Assembly (NCBI RefSeq): GCF_002694385.1
Contig: NZ_NZMB01000012.1
Span: 439,175 to 496,148, forward strand
From: Sneathiella sp.
GTDB taxonomy: Bacteria > Pseudomonadota > Alphaproteobacteria > Sneathiellales > Sneathiellaceae
Reading direction: 5' to 3'
Length of the DNA stretch: 56,974 nt
A program made the position numbers and the translations under genes. Below the pieces are notes generated by a model. That model was given only the letters and a program-made list of their open reading frames with translations, was not told the DNA's origin and did not search any database. Below, in pieces: positions 34,149-43,362 of the stretch (its first letter is position 1; every line of letters starts with the position of its first letter).

Positions 34149-34796
34149 TTAAATCCCGAGAAGGGCCGGCAGCGCGCTCATATCCTTGAAAATCGTTGCG
34201 CCCGCGGCGGCGAGTGTTGCGCCGTCGCCATGCGGCGCATAGCCGAGGCAGGGGATGCCCGCCCGCGCCGCGCCGGTGGCGCCAAGGGGGCTATCCTCCA
34301 CCACGATGGCCTGATGGGCCGGAATGGAAAAGGCGGCGAGCGCGGCCTGAAACAGCGCCGGATCGGGTTTGGACACCCTGAGGCTATGGGCCGAGAAAAT
34401 CGCTCCGTCAAAGCGGGGATACAGGCCAGGAAGGCCGAGGGTGATCTGCATTTTCGCCTCACTCCCGTTGGAGGCGACGCAAAAGGGAATACCTGCCGCC
34501 TCCAGCCGGTCAAGCACTTCCGGAATGCCGGGAATGGCCTCAACGCCCTGTTTTAAAGCCGCAAATTCCTCGCTATATACCTCGTCGATCCAGTTGTCCG
34601 GCAGGACGGCGCCCATTTTCTCGACGGCCGGGCGGATATTGAGCATGCTCCAGCCCGTAAAGAGACGGAGGCAGTCCTCCGTCGTGAGATCAAGGCCATA
34701 ACCGCGCAGATTGGCGGCCAATGCGGCGCAGGAAACCGGCTCCGTATCCACAAGAACGCCGTCGCAATCGAAGATGACAAGTTTGGGCCGCGGCAT
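34149..34796 (-). CDS. HAD-family phosphatase
   Basis: The protein has 215 residues with the subfamily IA HAD motifs: VIFDCDGVLVDTEPVS (motif I with the nucleophile Asp near 10), VASNGSEAKMQ (motif II), RVSKPDPALF (motif III Lys), and VVEDSPLGATGA (motif IV). The layout is that of the phosphoglycolate/beta-phosphoglucomutase-like group, with an alpha-helical cap. The substrate is uncertain. It abuts holA (its ATG directly follows the holA stop), so it is likely co-transcribed. Confidence 0.87.
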   Translation of the reverse strand: MPRPKLVIFDCDGVLVDTEPVSCAALAANLRGYGLDLTTEDCLRLFTGWSMLNIRPAVEKMGAVLPDNWIDEVYSEEFAALKQGVEAIPGIPEVLDRLEAAGIPFCVASNGSEAKMQITLGLPGLYPRFDGAIFSAHSLRVSKPDPALFQAALAAFSIPAHQAIVVEDSPLGATGAARAGIPCLGYAPHGDGATLAAAGATIFKDMSALPALLGI

Positions 34797-35816
34797 TTAT
34801 CGTCTCCGGTTCGCCATGGAAATGCGCATCAGGGCCCGGCGGCAAATCGCTTCTTCCGGATAACCCGTTGATTTGCATTTAATTTCCGCATCGAGAAGAA
34901 TATCGAGACAAATCGCCATATGAGCGCTGGCCCGGCCGCCGATCTGCGCCGCCGCCTTTTTCTGGTTGAAAAAGGGAATCCCGGCCTTGCGGATGGCGTC
35001 TTCGGTGCGCAGCCCCGCATCGCGCAACGCCGCCGCCTTGTGCAGCTGTTTGAGTTGCCCCTGCAGAATGCGCAAGAGGCCGATGGGGCTTTCCCCGGCG
35101 GAAAAGGCCTTGTTCATCTGCCTCTCCAGCCCCTTGAGATCGCCGAGCAGCGTGGCATCAACAATGTCGAAAATACTCTGGGCCGAAGAATCGCCGATAT
35201 TCGCCCGCACATCCTCGAGTGTGAGAGGTTCGCTGCGCCCGTGCATATACAGAACGAGCTTATCCAGCTCCTGGCGGGAAACCGCCCGGTCACTGCCGAG
35301 ATTTTCACGCAGATAGTCGATAATCTCCCGCGCAGGGGCAAGCCCGGCCTCGCCCAGCACCTCGTTGATCAGCGCGAGGATATCCTGACCCCGGTCATGC
35401 TGGCAGGGAATGACAACCCCCTGTTCCGCCTTGCTGACCGCTTTGACGAGGGCGCTGTCTTTACGGATATCGCCCGCTTCGATCACGATGAGGCTGTCGG
35501 GCAGGGGGATTTCCAGCAGCGGTTCGATATAGCTTTTTGAGTTGGCGTTCGCGCCGCGCAGACGCACCACCCGCTCGCCCCCCATCATGGAAAGGGCGGT
35601 GGCTTCATCCATCATCCGGGCCGGATCGGCCGCGATATCGGCGGCCTCCAGCTCGCTATAGCGGAAAGGGTCATCCAGACTGTCCAGGACGGAGAGGCAA
35701 AGGGCGCGCGCGAGTTCGCGCACCAGCCCTTCATCGGGCCCGAAAAACAGGAAAACCCGATGTGTCGCGTCGCGGGCTTTGAGATAGGCGGGGAATCGGC
35801 TGCTGCTCATCTCCAC
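34797..35816 (-). CDS. holA: DNA polymerase III delta subunit
   Basis: HolA is the clamp-loader delta subunit that opens the beta clamp. The 339-residue protein has the N-terminal HRVFLFFGPDEGLVRELARA near 18-37, the SLIVIEAGDIRKDSALVKAV segment near 108, and the C-terminal helical region PIGLLRILQGQLKQLHKAAA. Identity rests on overall family pattern and the lptE-holA neighbourhood. It starts 4 bases after lptE, with leuS upstream. Confidence 0.88.
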   Translation of the reverse strand: MEMSSSRFPAYLKARDATHRVFLFFGPDEGLVRELARALCLSVLDSLDDPFRYSELEAADIAADPARMMDEATALSMMGGERVVRLRGANANSKSYIEPLLEIPLPDSLIVIEAGDIRKDSALVKAVSKAEQGVVIPCQHDRGQDILALINEVLGEAGLAPAREIIDYLRENLGSDRAVSRQELDKLVLYMHGRSEPLTLEDVRANIGDSSAQSIFDIVDATLLGDLKGLERQMNKAFSAGESPIGLLRILQGQLKQLHKAAALRDAGLRTEDAIRKAGIPFFNQKKAAAQIGGRASAHMAICLDILLDAEIKCKSTGYPEEAICRRALMRISMANRRR

Positions 35817-35820
35817 CGGA

Positions 35821-36321
35821 TCAGCGCCCCGAGAAGAAAACCGACAGCTGCTGGTTTATCTGCTCAGCCGCCACCAGCGCGGCGCGCCGCCGGGCGTTGT
35901 TGCCAGCGGACAGATTGGCAAACTCCGATTCCACCACGTTATAGGCGGCCAGATTCTGCGTTGATCCGGAATAGATGACCTGTTTCGTCTTGAGATCAAC
36001 AAGGTCGAAATGACTGTTGAGCCGCATATTATAACGGGTCGTGGTGTCATCGCTCTGAATGGCGAGACCTTCGGACATTTCCTCGATCCGGATACTCAGA
36101 CGATAGGACGGCTTTGCGGGAGTGCCATACGGATTGGCGAGATCCAGCAGCTCGTTGCGCAAGGTCTGGCCGGTGCGGCCGCGGATCGGTTCGATATAGG
36201 TGAGCGCCAGCTTTTCCTGCACATTGGCATTGCGCGTGGCGCTGCCATACAGCGGCTGGAACCCGCAGGCCGACAGCAGGCTTAAGATAAGAAAAACAAG
36301 GCTGACCCTAAATAACGACAT
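35821..36321 (-). CDS. lptE: LPS-assembly lipoprotein LptE
   Basis: LptE is the outer-membrane lipoprotein plug of the LptD translocon for LPS. The 166-residue protein begins with a lipoprotein signal peptide, [20 protein letters not shown], whose lipobox is LSAC with Cys at about residue 19, followed by GFQPLYG, characteristic of alphaproteobacterial LptE. ATG 36321 overlaps the leuS end by 14 bases; an upstream frame to 36435 runs inside leuS and is rejected. Confidence 0.88.
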   Translation of the reverse strand: MSLFRVSLVFLILSLLSACGFQPLYGSATRNANVQEKLALTYIEPIRGRTGQTLRNELLDLANPYGTPAKPSYRLSIRIEEMSEGLAIQSDDTTTRYNMRLNSHFDLVDLKTKQVIYSGSTQNLAAYNVVESEFANLSAGNNARRRAALVAAEQINQQLSVFFSGR

Positions 36322-38869
36322 TGACGATCCGGTTTGGCACGATGATGATTTTGCGAATGGCGGCATCGCCAATCGCATTCTGGACCGTTTTCTGCGCCAG
36401 TGCAATTTCTTCGATCTTTTCTTTCGTCTCGTCAACCGCCACCTCTATGGTGCCGCGCAGCTTGCCTTTGACCTGAACGGCGAGGGTGACCCTGTCTTCC
36501 ACAATGAGGGAGGGGTCGGCTTCGGGCCAGCGGGTTTCCACCAATATGGTGTCATGGCCCAGCATTTGCCACAGCTCTTCCGCCAGATGCGGCATCATCG
36601 GGCCGACCAGCTTGACGATCATTTCCATGCTTTCACGCAGCGCCCATTTGATATCCGCCGCGTCGCTGAACTTCACTTCGCCCAGGGCGTTCATGAACTC
36701 ATAGATGCGGGCGATGGCGTTATTGAAATGCAGGTTTTCAATATTTTCTGTAACCTGCAACACCGTTTTATGGGCGATCTTGCGCAGCTTCTTCGCCGCA
36801 TCGGAAAATTCGCCGGGTTCCGCTGTGCCAATGGGGGCGATGGCGTCGACATTTTCAGTGATATAGCGGTAAAGCCGTTGCTTGAACCGCCAGGCGCCGG
36901 TGGCGCCCGCATCGGTCCATTCCATGTCGCGGTCCGGCGGGCTGTCGGACAGGACATACCAGCGCGCGGCGTCGGCGCCGAATTTTTCGATAATCGCGCC
37001 GGGATCAACGACGTTCTTCTTCGATTTCGACATTTTTTCGACCCCGCCGACGGTGACGGGCTTGCCGGTTGCGAGCTCCACCAGCTTGCCTGCGTCATTC
37101 TGGCCAACCTCATCCGGCAGCAGCCAGTCGCCGCTGGCCGATTTATAGGTCTCATGGGTGACCATTCCTTGCGTGAACAGCCCGGCGAAGGGTTCCGCCA
37201 CATGCGACCAGCCGGTCTGCATCATGGCGCGGGAATAGAAGCGGGAATAGAGCAGATGCAGGATCGCATGCTCAATGCCGCCGATATACTGATCGACAGG
37301 CAGCCAGTAATCCACCTTGTCCCGCTCCACCGGCAGATCGGCGCGGGGGGAGCAGAAGCGCGCGAAATACCAGGAACTGTCGACGAAGGTATCCATCGTG
37401 TCGGTCTCGCGCGTCGCATCACCGCCGCATTCGGGGCATTTGACATGTTTCCATGTCGGATGATGATCGAGCGGGTTGCCAGGTTTATCAAAGGTCACGT
37501 CATCGGGGAGCTTGACGGGGAGGTTTTCTTCCCTCTCCGCCACCGTGCCGCATTTTGCGCAATGGATCATCGGAATCGGACAGCCCCAGTAGCGCTGCCG
37601 CGACAGGCCCCAGTCGCGCAGGCGGTAGTTGATCTTTTCCGTGCCCTTGCCCATTTCCTCCAGCCGGCGGATAATCTCGGACTTCGCGGCCTCCACCTCC
37701 AGGCCGTTCAGGAAATCGGAGTTGATGATCTTTCCGGGGCCGGTATAGGCGGTATCAAGGATTTCCGGCGCGGTTTCTCCGTCCGGCGAGACAACCGGCG
37801 TGACTTCAAGGCCGTATTTCCGCGCGAAATCCAGGTCGCGCTGGTCATGGGCGGGACAGCCGAAGATGGCGCCCGTGCCATAGTCCATCAGCACGAAATT
37901 GGCGACATAGACCGGCAGGGTCTTGCCGGGAATAAAGGGGTGGGCGACTTTGAGGCCCGTATCGACGCCTTTTTTCTCCGCCTTTTCGATGGCTTCCTCG
38001 CTGGTGCCCATCTGATGGCATTCGGCGACGAAGGCTGCGACCTTCGCATCATCCTTCGCTAGCTGTTGGGTCAGCGGATGATCGGCGGAGATGGCCATAA
38101 AGCTCGCGCCGAACAACGTATCGGGCCGCGTGGTATAGATATCGAGCGGGTCCTGTTCGTCAATGATCTCAAAGGCAATGCGCGCGCCCTGACTGCGGCC
38201 GATCCAGTTCTGCTGCATCAGCCGGACGCGGTCGGGCCAACGGTCGAGCGTTTCCAGGGATTTCAGCAGTTCCTCGCTGTAATCGGAAATGCGGAACATC
38301 CATTGATCGAGCTTGCGTTTTTCGACCACGGCGCCGGAGCGCCAGCCCTTGCCGTCGATCACCTGTTCATTGGCGAGCACGGTCATATCGATCGGATCCC
38401 AGTTGACCCAGCTTTCCTTGCGATAGACAAGGCCTTTCTTGAAGAAATCGAGGAACAGCTTCTGCTGATGCCCGTAATAGCCGGGGTGGCAAGTGGCGAT
38501 TTCCTTGCTCCAGTCCAGCGAGAGGCCCATGCCCTTCAGTTCGGCCCGCATATTGTCGATATTGGCATAAGTCCAGTCGGCGGGATGGACGCCCTTGTCG
38601 CGGGCGGCGTTCTCGGCGGGCAGGCCGAAAGCATCCCAGCCCATGGGATGCAGTACGTTGAAGCCCTGCGCCTTTTTATAGCGCGCAACCACATCGCCCA
38701 TGGTGTAGTTGCGGACATGGCCGATATGGATGCGCCCCGACGGATAGGGAAACATCTCCAGCACGTAATATTTGGGGCGTGAGGGGTCGGCCTCAACCTC
38801 GAAACTGCGCTTGTCGGCCCAGATGGCCTGCCATTTGGCTTCTACTTCTTTTGCATTATAGCGGGACAT
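36308..38869 (-). CDS. leuS: Leucyl-tRNA synthetase
   Basis: LeuS charges tRNA-Leu. The 853-residue protein is a class I synthetase with [20 protein letters not shown] (HIGH motif, about 43-62), a zinc pair in CAKCG and CPECGG, the editing domain with a [13 protein letters not shown] threonine-rich stretch, and [10 protein letters not shown] (KMSKS) near residue 615. The C-terminal domain ends near NRIVNVVI. The gene overlaps lptE and is part of the leuS-lptE-holA operon conserved in alphaproteobacteria. Confidence 0.97.
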   Translation of the reverse strand: MSRYNAKEVEAKWQAIWADKRSFEVEADPSRPKYYVLEMFPYPSGRIHIGHVRNYTMGDVVARYKKAQGFNVLHPMGWDAFGLPAENAARDKGVHPADWTYANIDNMRAELKGMGLSLDWSKEIATCHPGYYGHQQKLFLDFFKKGLVYRKESWVNWDPIDMTVLANEQVIDGKGWRSGAVVEKRKLDQWMFRISDYSEELLKSLETLDRWPDRVRLMQQNWIGRSQGARIAFEIIDEQDPLDIYTTRPDTLFGASFMAISADHPLTQQLAKDDAKVAAFVAECHQMGTSEEAIEKAEKKGVDTGLKVAHPFIPGKTLPVYVANFVLMDYGTGAIFGCPAHDQRDLDFARKYGLEVTPVVSPDGETAPEILDTAYTGPGKIINSDFLNGLEVEAAKSEIIRRLEEMGKGTEKINYRLRDWGLSRQRYWGCPIPMIHCAKCGTVAEREENLPVKLPDDVTFDKPGNPLDHHPTWKHVKCPECGGDATRETDTMDTFVDSSWYFARFCSPRADLPVERDKVDYWLPVDQYIGGIEHAILHLLYSRFYSRAMMQTGWSHVAEPFAGLFTQGMVTHETYKSASGDWLLPDEVGQNDAGKLVELATGKPVTVGGVEKMSKSKKNVVDPGAIIEKFGADAARWYVLSDSPPDRDMEWTDAGATGAWRFKQRLYRYITENVDAIAPIGTAEPGEFSDAAKKLRKIAHKTVLQVTENIENLHFNNAIARIYEFMNALGEVKFSDAADIKWALRESMEMIVKLVGPMMPHLAEELWQMLGHDTILVETRWPEADPSLIVEDRVTLAVQVKGKLRGTIEVAVDETKEKIEEIALAQKTVQNAIGDAAIRKIIIVPNRIVNVVI

Positions 38870-38979
38870 AGCTGCTTCCCGTTCAATCCTGATCAGTCGA
38901 TGATAAAATATGAGGCCGCCTCACATCACCCTGCCGCAGGCAAGGGCACGAAAAGGGAGGCGACCTTGTTATTAAAGAG

Positions 38980-39525
38980 TTATTCGCCTTCCCGGGCGAT
39001 GCGGAGATCCCGCGCCTTGGCAAGGATAGCGTTTTCGATATCCGTTGTGACGGTGGGTGACAGGGTAACGGGCACCCACTGGTTTGACACGTCGAGATTC
39101 TGCTTGAAGGCGGTGACGCGCAGGCCGTCGGCGCGCAGGCGCCGGTCGAGAATATAGACGGTCACCTTGAAGCGCTCGCTCGGCGAATCAGGGGAGGTAT
39201 ACCAGTCTGTAATGATGACGCCGCCGAACGGATCCGCCGAAGAGAGGGGCATGAAGGACAGCGTATCGAGGGAGGCGCGCCATAGATAGGCGTTAACACC
39301 GAGCCCACCGCCGCCGCCAACGCCATCCTGAAGGGACTTGTCATCGCCGCCCAAAATGCCGCCGCTGCCGAAGATCGTGTCCGTCGGCGCATTGCCTGTC
39401 TGATACACCTGCCCGCGCCGTGATGTCGGAAAAGTGGAATCGGCGCCCAGATCAGATTCGCAAGCGGTGAGCAACAGCGCCAGAAAGCAGGCCCCTGCAG
39501 AAACGAATATCCGATGTCGTGTCAT
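38980..39525 (-). CDS. DUF3576 lipoprotein
   Basis: The 181-residue protein has a lipoprotein signal peptide (FVSAGACFLALLLTACESD, lipobox LTAC near residue 22), a Gly-rich linker, and the DUF3576 domain with GVNAYLWRASLDTLSFMPLS and PFGGVIITDWYTSPDSPSER near 110-140. DUF3576 is found in alphaproteobacteria upstream of leuS, and its function is unknown; a role in the envelope is likely from its location. It is 110 bases upstream of leuS on the same strand. Confidence 0.87.
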   Translation of the reverse strand: MTRHRIFVSAGACFLALLLTACESDLGADSTFPTSRRGQVYQTGNAPTDTIFGSGGILGGDDKSLQDGVGGGGGLGVNAYLWRASLDTLSFMPLSSADPFGGVIITDWYTSPDSPSERFKVTVYILDRRLRADGLRVTAFKQNLDVSNQWVPVTLSPTVTTDIENAILAKARDLRIAREGE

Positions 39526-39864
39526 AATCCTAGAAATCCTTATGTCTTTTGGCCATTGGACGTGTCAATTCGGGCGAAATAAAGGTGGCTGAGTTTATGC
39601 CAGCTTTCCTGTCCGGACAACAGCAGAAAATTAAGGAATCCGGCGCAATTTGATCAATGCCGCCCCGGCACCCGGAAACAGAGCCTGATCAGTTTGTGGC
39701 TTTTTTGGCACAGTCCGGCAATTTTGGCCAAATAGCCAACGTCTTGCGCTTGACCGGAGAGGCATTAACCGACTTTACTCCCTATTGACTAACAGGGCCG
39801 TCAGGTCTTGCGTCTGTATTTTTAATCTAGTTCTCTGGCTTTAATAGAGCAGAGGGGAGACAAA
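39526..39864. other. Non-coding region upstream of the porin gene
   Basis: This 339-base gap has no credible gene. It must hold the divergent promoters of the DUF3576 lipoprotein and the porin. One candidate promoter is TTGACC (39750-39755), an 18-base spacer and TTTACT (39774-39779), which leaves a leader of about 80 bases or less. A strong GAGGGGAG ribosome site precedes the porin ATG. I see no repeats. Confidence 0.5.
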
Positions 39865-40953
39865 ATGAAAAAAGCAATCTTGGGTACAACAGCGCTTGTA
39901 GCCGTTGGTGCGCTGGCTGCAGCACCGGCTTCCGCCGCTGAAAAAATCAAGCTCGGCCTTGGCGGCTACATGCATTCCACCTATTTCTATCAGGATTCGG
40001 ATGAGCCGGCCGGTACGCCGAACCGCGCATCTGACCGGGTAACGCAGGAAGGCGAAGTTTTCTTCACCGGCGAAACGACGCTCGATAACGGTATCAAATT
40101 CGGCGTCAACATCCAGCTCGAAGCCTATACAAAAGCCGACCAGCTTGACGAAACCTACATCTATGTTGATGGTTCCTTCGGTCGCGTTCTGATCGGTTCA
40201 GAAGACAGTGCTGCATACCTGATGCATTACGACAGTCCGTCACCGGTTCCGATGTACTCCGCTGATTCGCCCAACATTTGGCCGACGGGTCAGGTGAACA
40301 CCACCCGTCCGAACCTGTTCGGATTCCAGGACGTGGACAAGATTACCTATTTCACACCGCGTTTCGCCGGCTTCCAGTTGGGTGGTTCTTATGTTCCCGA
40401 TGGAACCTCTGAAACGGGTTCCCTTGGAAATAGCCAGTATTCGGCCCCGAACCCCAAAGCCGGTCTTGATCGCAGTTGGTCAGCTGCGGCCAACTATGTC
40501 AACAAATTTGGTGCTGTTGACGTAGCGTTCTCCGCAGGTTATCAGGAGGGGAAAGTTTTTGGTGCTGCTGAAGATATGAGCGAATACTCTTTTGGTACTT
40601 CTATTGGCGTTGCAGGCTTCACAATCGGTGGTGGTTATAAACAGGTAAAGGACATAGCCGGTATTTCTGATAATGACAGCAAGGTATGGTCCGCAGGTCT
40701 GAAATACGGCATGGGTCCATGGGCAGTTGGTGTTCAGTACGCCAAGACGACTTTCGATCAGCTTCAGACTGTTGGTACGGGCACTCTTGATGATCAGGAT
40801 ACCTGGATCATCGGTGGTCAGTACACACTCGGCCCCGGAATCACGGCCTTCGGTGGTGTGCAGATGGACGACAACAACCTGACTGCAAGCTCGTCAACTC
40901 GTATGGCTGGCGAGACGAATACGTTCTTCGTTGGTACAGCTCTCTCCTTCTAA
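39865..40953 (+). CDS. Outer-membrane porin
   Basis: The 362-residue protein has a signal peptide MKKAILGTTALVAVGALAAA with APASAAEK (cleavage after about residue 24), then a beta-barrel porin of Gram-negative type, with alternating aromatic strands (YMHSTYFYQDSD, GVQYAKTTFDQ) and the C-terminal Phe (NTFFVGTALSF) needed for assembly. The GRVLIGSEDSAAYLMHYDSP region is a typical loop. A strong ribosome site and an intrinsic terminator suggest high expression as a monocistron. Its codon use is less extreme in GC than its neighbours, consistent with a highly expressed gene. Confidence 0.9.
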   Translation: MKKAILGTTALVAVGALAAAPASAAEKIKLGLGGYMHSTYFYQDSDEPAGTPNRASDRVTQEGEVFFTGETTLDNGIKFGVNIQLEAYTKADQLDETYIYVDGSFGRVLIGSEDSAAYLMHYDSPSPVPMYSADSPNIWPTGQVNTTRPNLFGFQDVDKITYFTPRFAGFQLGGSYVPDGTSETGSLGNSQYSAPNPKAGLDRSWSAAANYVNKFGAVDVAFSAGYQEGKVFGAAEDMSEYSFGTSIGVAGFTIGGGYKQVKDIAGISDNDSKVWSAGLKYGMGPWAVGVQYAKTTFDQLQTVGTGTLDDQDTWIIGGQYTLGPGITAFGGVQMDDNNLTASSSTRMAGETNTFFVGTALSF

Positions 40954-40978
40954 TCTGAAGGTCGCTAGAGATAGAGGA

Positions 40979-41006
40979 GGGCAGGTTTTCCTGCCCTTCT
41001 TTTTTA
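40979..41006 (+). terminator. Intrinsic terminator after the porin gene
   Basis: GGGCAGG and CCTGCCC form a perfect 7-base stem around TTTT, followed by TTCTTTTTT. It lies 25 bases past the porin stop. It precedes, and separates the porin from, the sulfotransferase gene. Confidence 0.85.
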
Positions 41007-41071
41007 TTGTTTGCACTCATCTGGCTGACTATTTTCTCCATAGAAACGATCATCAGGGAAACGGCAATACT

Positions 41072-41911
41072 ATGGGCGGAATAATCTGGCTGGCATCCTA
41101 TCCGAAATCGGGGAATACCTGGGTTCGCACCTTTTTGCATAACCTGCTGCTCAATGCTGACCGGCCGGCGGACCTTAACGAACTCTCAAAATTCACCATC
41201 GGGGATGGCAACAAGGGCTGGTATGAGCAGGTGACGGGCAAGCCTTTCGCCAGTTTCAGCCCCGAAGAAATCGCCGCCCTGATCCCGAAGGTGCATCGGG
41301 CTTATGCCCTGTCGCGAACCGATTCCGTTTTCGTCAAAACCCACAATATGTTCGGCAAAATTCATGATGTGCCGCTGATCACGCCGGAATATACGGCGGG
41401 CGCGGTCTATATTCTGCGCAATCCGCTCGACGTGGTGATTTCGCTGTCCGATCATTATGGCACGGACATTGATCAGGGCGTCGAGATGATCACCAACCCC
41501 GAGGCGTTCAGCGCCGAGACGGATCGCAAGCTGGCGGATTATCTCGGCTGTTGGACGACCCATGTCACCTCCTGGCTGACCATGGAAAAATCGCGGCGGC
41601 ATGTCATGCGGTATGAGGATATGCTGTTCAAGCCGGAGGCGGCGTTTGGCGGCCTCGCGAAATTTCTCGGATTAAAGCCGCCGAAGGACCGGCTGCGGCG
41701 GGCGATCAAATTTTCCTCCTTCAAGGAATCGCAAAAGCAGGAACAGGAAAAAGGCTTCGTCGAACAGTCAGACAAGGCGGAAAAATTCTTCCGGGTCGGC
41801 AAGGCCGGACAGTGGAAAACCGTTCTGAACAAGGCGCAGATTGACGCCATTGTCGCGGCGCATCGGGATATGATGGGAAAATTCAAATATCTGCCGCCCG
41901 GCTATAAATAG
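41072..41911 (+). CDS. Sulfotransferase domain protein
   Basis: The 279-residue protein resembles PAPS-dependent sulfotransferases. GGIIWLASYPKSGNTWVRTF near residues 2-21 is the 5'-phosphosulphate loop, and GAVYILRNPLDVVISLSDHY near 110-129 is the 3'-phosphate region; VMRYEDMLFKPEAAFGGLAK near 180 is also typical. The acceptor is unknown, perhaps a surface glycan or lipid. Start ATG 41072 has AGGGA upstream; an earlier frame from 40931 would read through the porin terminator. Its promoter probably lies between 41007 and 41071. Confidence 0.85.
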   Translation: MGGIIWLASYPKSGNTWVRTFLHNLLLNADRPADLNELSKFTIGDGNKGWYEQVTGKPFASFSPEEIAALIPKVHRAYALSRTDSVFVKTHNMFGKIHDVPLITPEYTAGAVYILRNPLDVVISLSDHYGTDIDQGVEMITNPEAFSAETDRKLADYLGCWTTHVTSWLTMEKSRRHVMRYEDMLFKPEAAFGGLAKFLGLKPPKDRLRRAIKFSSFKESQKQEQEKGFVEQSDKAEKFFRVGKAGQWKTVLNKAQIDAIVAAHRDMMGKFKYLPPGYK

Positions 41912-42013
41912 GCTTTTTGCAGAAAAATAGTCGTAAGCGGGACGATTTTACGCAATCTGCCTCTTTTAATGCAGGATACTGCAGAGTTTTCACATTAGCG
42001 AAAGGTCCGTCAC

Positions 42014-42706
42014 ATGGCCGCCGACGCCACCAGCATCAGAAAAGAAATCGCCGCCAATTTTTCAGAAATCAACGCCCGCATTGCAAAAGCGGCGGCTAAA
42101 TGGGGGCGAGGCGCGCCGGGAATTGATCTGATCGCGGTCAGCAAGCGCCAGCCGGATGAGCTGGTGGCGGCGGCGCTGGAAAACGGTCACCGGCTGTTCG
42201 GCGAAAACCGGGTGCAGGAGGCCGCGGGCAAATGGCCCGCCTTTCGCGAACGATATCAAGGGATCGAGCTGCATCTGATCGGCCCCCTGCAAAGCAACAA
42301 GGCGAAAGAGGCCGTTGCTCTGTTCGACGTGATCGAGACGGTCGACCGAGTGAAAATTGCCCGCGCTCTGGCCACGGAAATGCAGGCGGCGGGGCGCATT
42401 CTGCCGGTCTATATTCAGATCAATACGGGAAAGGAGCCGCAGAAAGCCGGTATTTTCCCCGAAGAAGCGGATGCCTTTATCCGGCAGTGCCGGGAAGAAT
42501 TTGGCCTGAATGTCGTGGGGTTGATGTGCATCCCGCCGGTGGAGGAACAGCCCGCACCACATTTCGCCCTGCTGGCGCGGATCGCGGAGCGCAATGGCCT
42601 TTCCCGCCTCAGCATGGGGATGAGCGCCGATTTCGAAACGGCGGTGCAGTTCGGGGCCACATCCGTGCGTGTCGGAACGGCGCTGTTCGGCCTGCGGGAG
42701 GGCTGA
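42014..42706 (+). CDS. YggS-family PLP-binding protein
   Basis: YggS/PLPBP proteins bind pyridoxal phosphate and help vitamin B6 homeostasis, with no known catalytic activity. The 230-residue protein has LIAVSKRQPDELVAAALENG with the PLP Lys near residue 37, FGENRVQEAAGKWPAF, HLIGPLQSNKAKEAV, and the C-terminal LSMGMSADFETAVQFGATSV phosphate-binding loop. The start at 42014 fits the usual N terminus. It stands alone, 102 bases after the sulfotransferase. Confidence 0.93.
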   Translation: MAADATSIRKEIAANFSEINARIAKAAAKWGRGAPGIDLIAVSKRQPDELVAAALENGHRLFGENRVQEAAGKWPAFRERYQGIELHLIGPLQSNKAKEAVALFDVIETVDRVKIARALATEMQAAGRILPVYIQINTGKEPQKAGIFPEEADAFIRQCREEFGLNVVGLMCIPPVEEQPAPHFALLARIAERNGLSRLSMGMSADFETAVQFGATSVRVGTALFGLREG

Positions 42707-42802
42707 CCCCGGCGGCTGTCAGAACAGGCTTCGTCGGATGCGTCGCCGCCGCGGAAGAAGGAATATTTGGCAAGGGCACTGCCCGGCGGGGGCATGGCGC
42801 GC

Positions 42803-43315
42803 TTATCCGGCATGGATATGCAGGGCGCTGTCTGCCTCAAGCGCGGCCAGGAGGGCGAGAAGATCCGCCTTTTTAAGGGCAACGCAGCCTTCCGTCGGGC
42901 CATAATCAGGGCGCGCCACATGCATGAAAATGCAGCTTCCCGCGCCTTTCACGGGCGGATCGTCATTATGGCCGAGCACGACAACAAGGTCATAGAGATC
43001 ATCTCCCCGCCACAGGGTTTCATGACGCGCCGCAAACGGCAGGCGGACAGGACGGTTATAGGCCTCGCTCCCCGGATCATCGCACCAGCCATCCTCCGGC
43101 TCAATAGGGCGGGAGACCAGGGAGGTTGCGGGCGGAGACATCTTGTCCGCCCGGAAATGCAGCCCACGCAGCGGAAAGCGACCGGCCGGGGTGGCGCCGT
43201 CGCCCTCCCGCTTTTGCAGGGTGATGCCGGATTTGCCAAGGGCGCAGTCAAAGGCAAGCTCGCCAAAGCGGAGCCTGCCGCGCGTGCCGTCAGTGGCGGT
43301 TACATGCATATCCAT
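42803..43315 (-). CDS. L,D-transpeptidase family protein
   Basis: The 170-residue protein has the YkuD fold. ITLQKREGDGATPAGRFPLR is an early conserved block, and the active site is in FMHVARPDYGPTEGCVALKK near 130-149, with His and the catalytic Cys in the pattern H-x(n)-G-C. No signal peptide is obvious, so either it is a short form or the substrate is cytoplasmic. Related proteins make 3-3 cross-links or tether lipoproteins; this one is closest to small single-domain forms often of unknown role. It stands 47 bases from a hypothetical gene. Confidence 0.82.
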   Translation of the reverse strand: MDMHVTATDGTRGRLRFGELAFDCALGKSGITLQKREGDGATPAGRFPLRGLHFRADKMSPPATSLVSRPIEPEDGWCDDPGSEAYNRPVRLPFAARHETLWRGDDLYDLVVVLGHNDDPPVKGAGSCIFMHVARPDYGPTEGCVALKKADLLALLAALEADSALHIHAG

Positions 43316-43362
43316 GGGCGCAGTCTATCCGCAAGATGATGAAAAGTCATCCATGCGGGCGA

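Noticed and set aside
36200-38062. A 620-codon open frame on the plus strand
   Set aside because: It is wholly antisense to leuS, which has complete synthetase motifs. It is a shadow frame of GC-rich coding sequence, and its translation is rich in Arg, His and Gly with no domain.
40931-41071. N-terminal extension of the sulfotransferase
   Set aside because: It overlaps the porin gene and its terminator; the family begins at ATG 41072.
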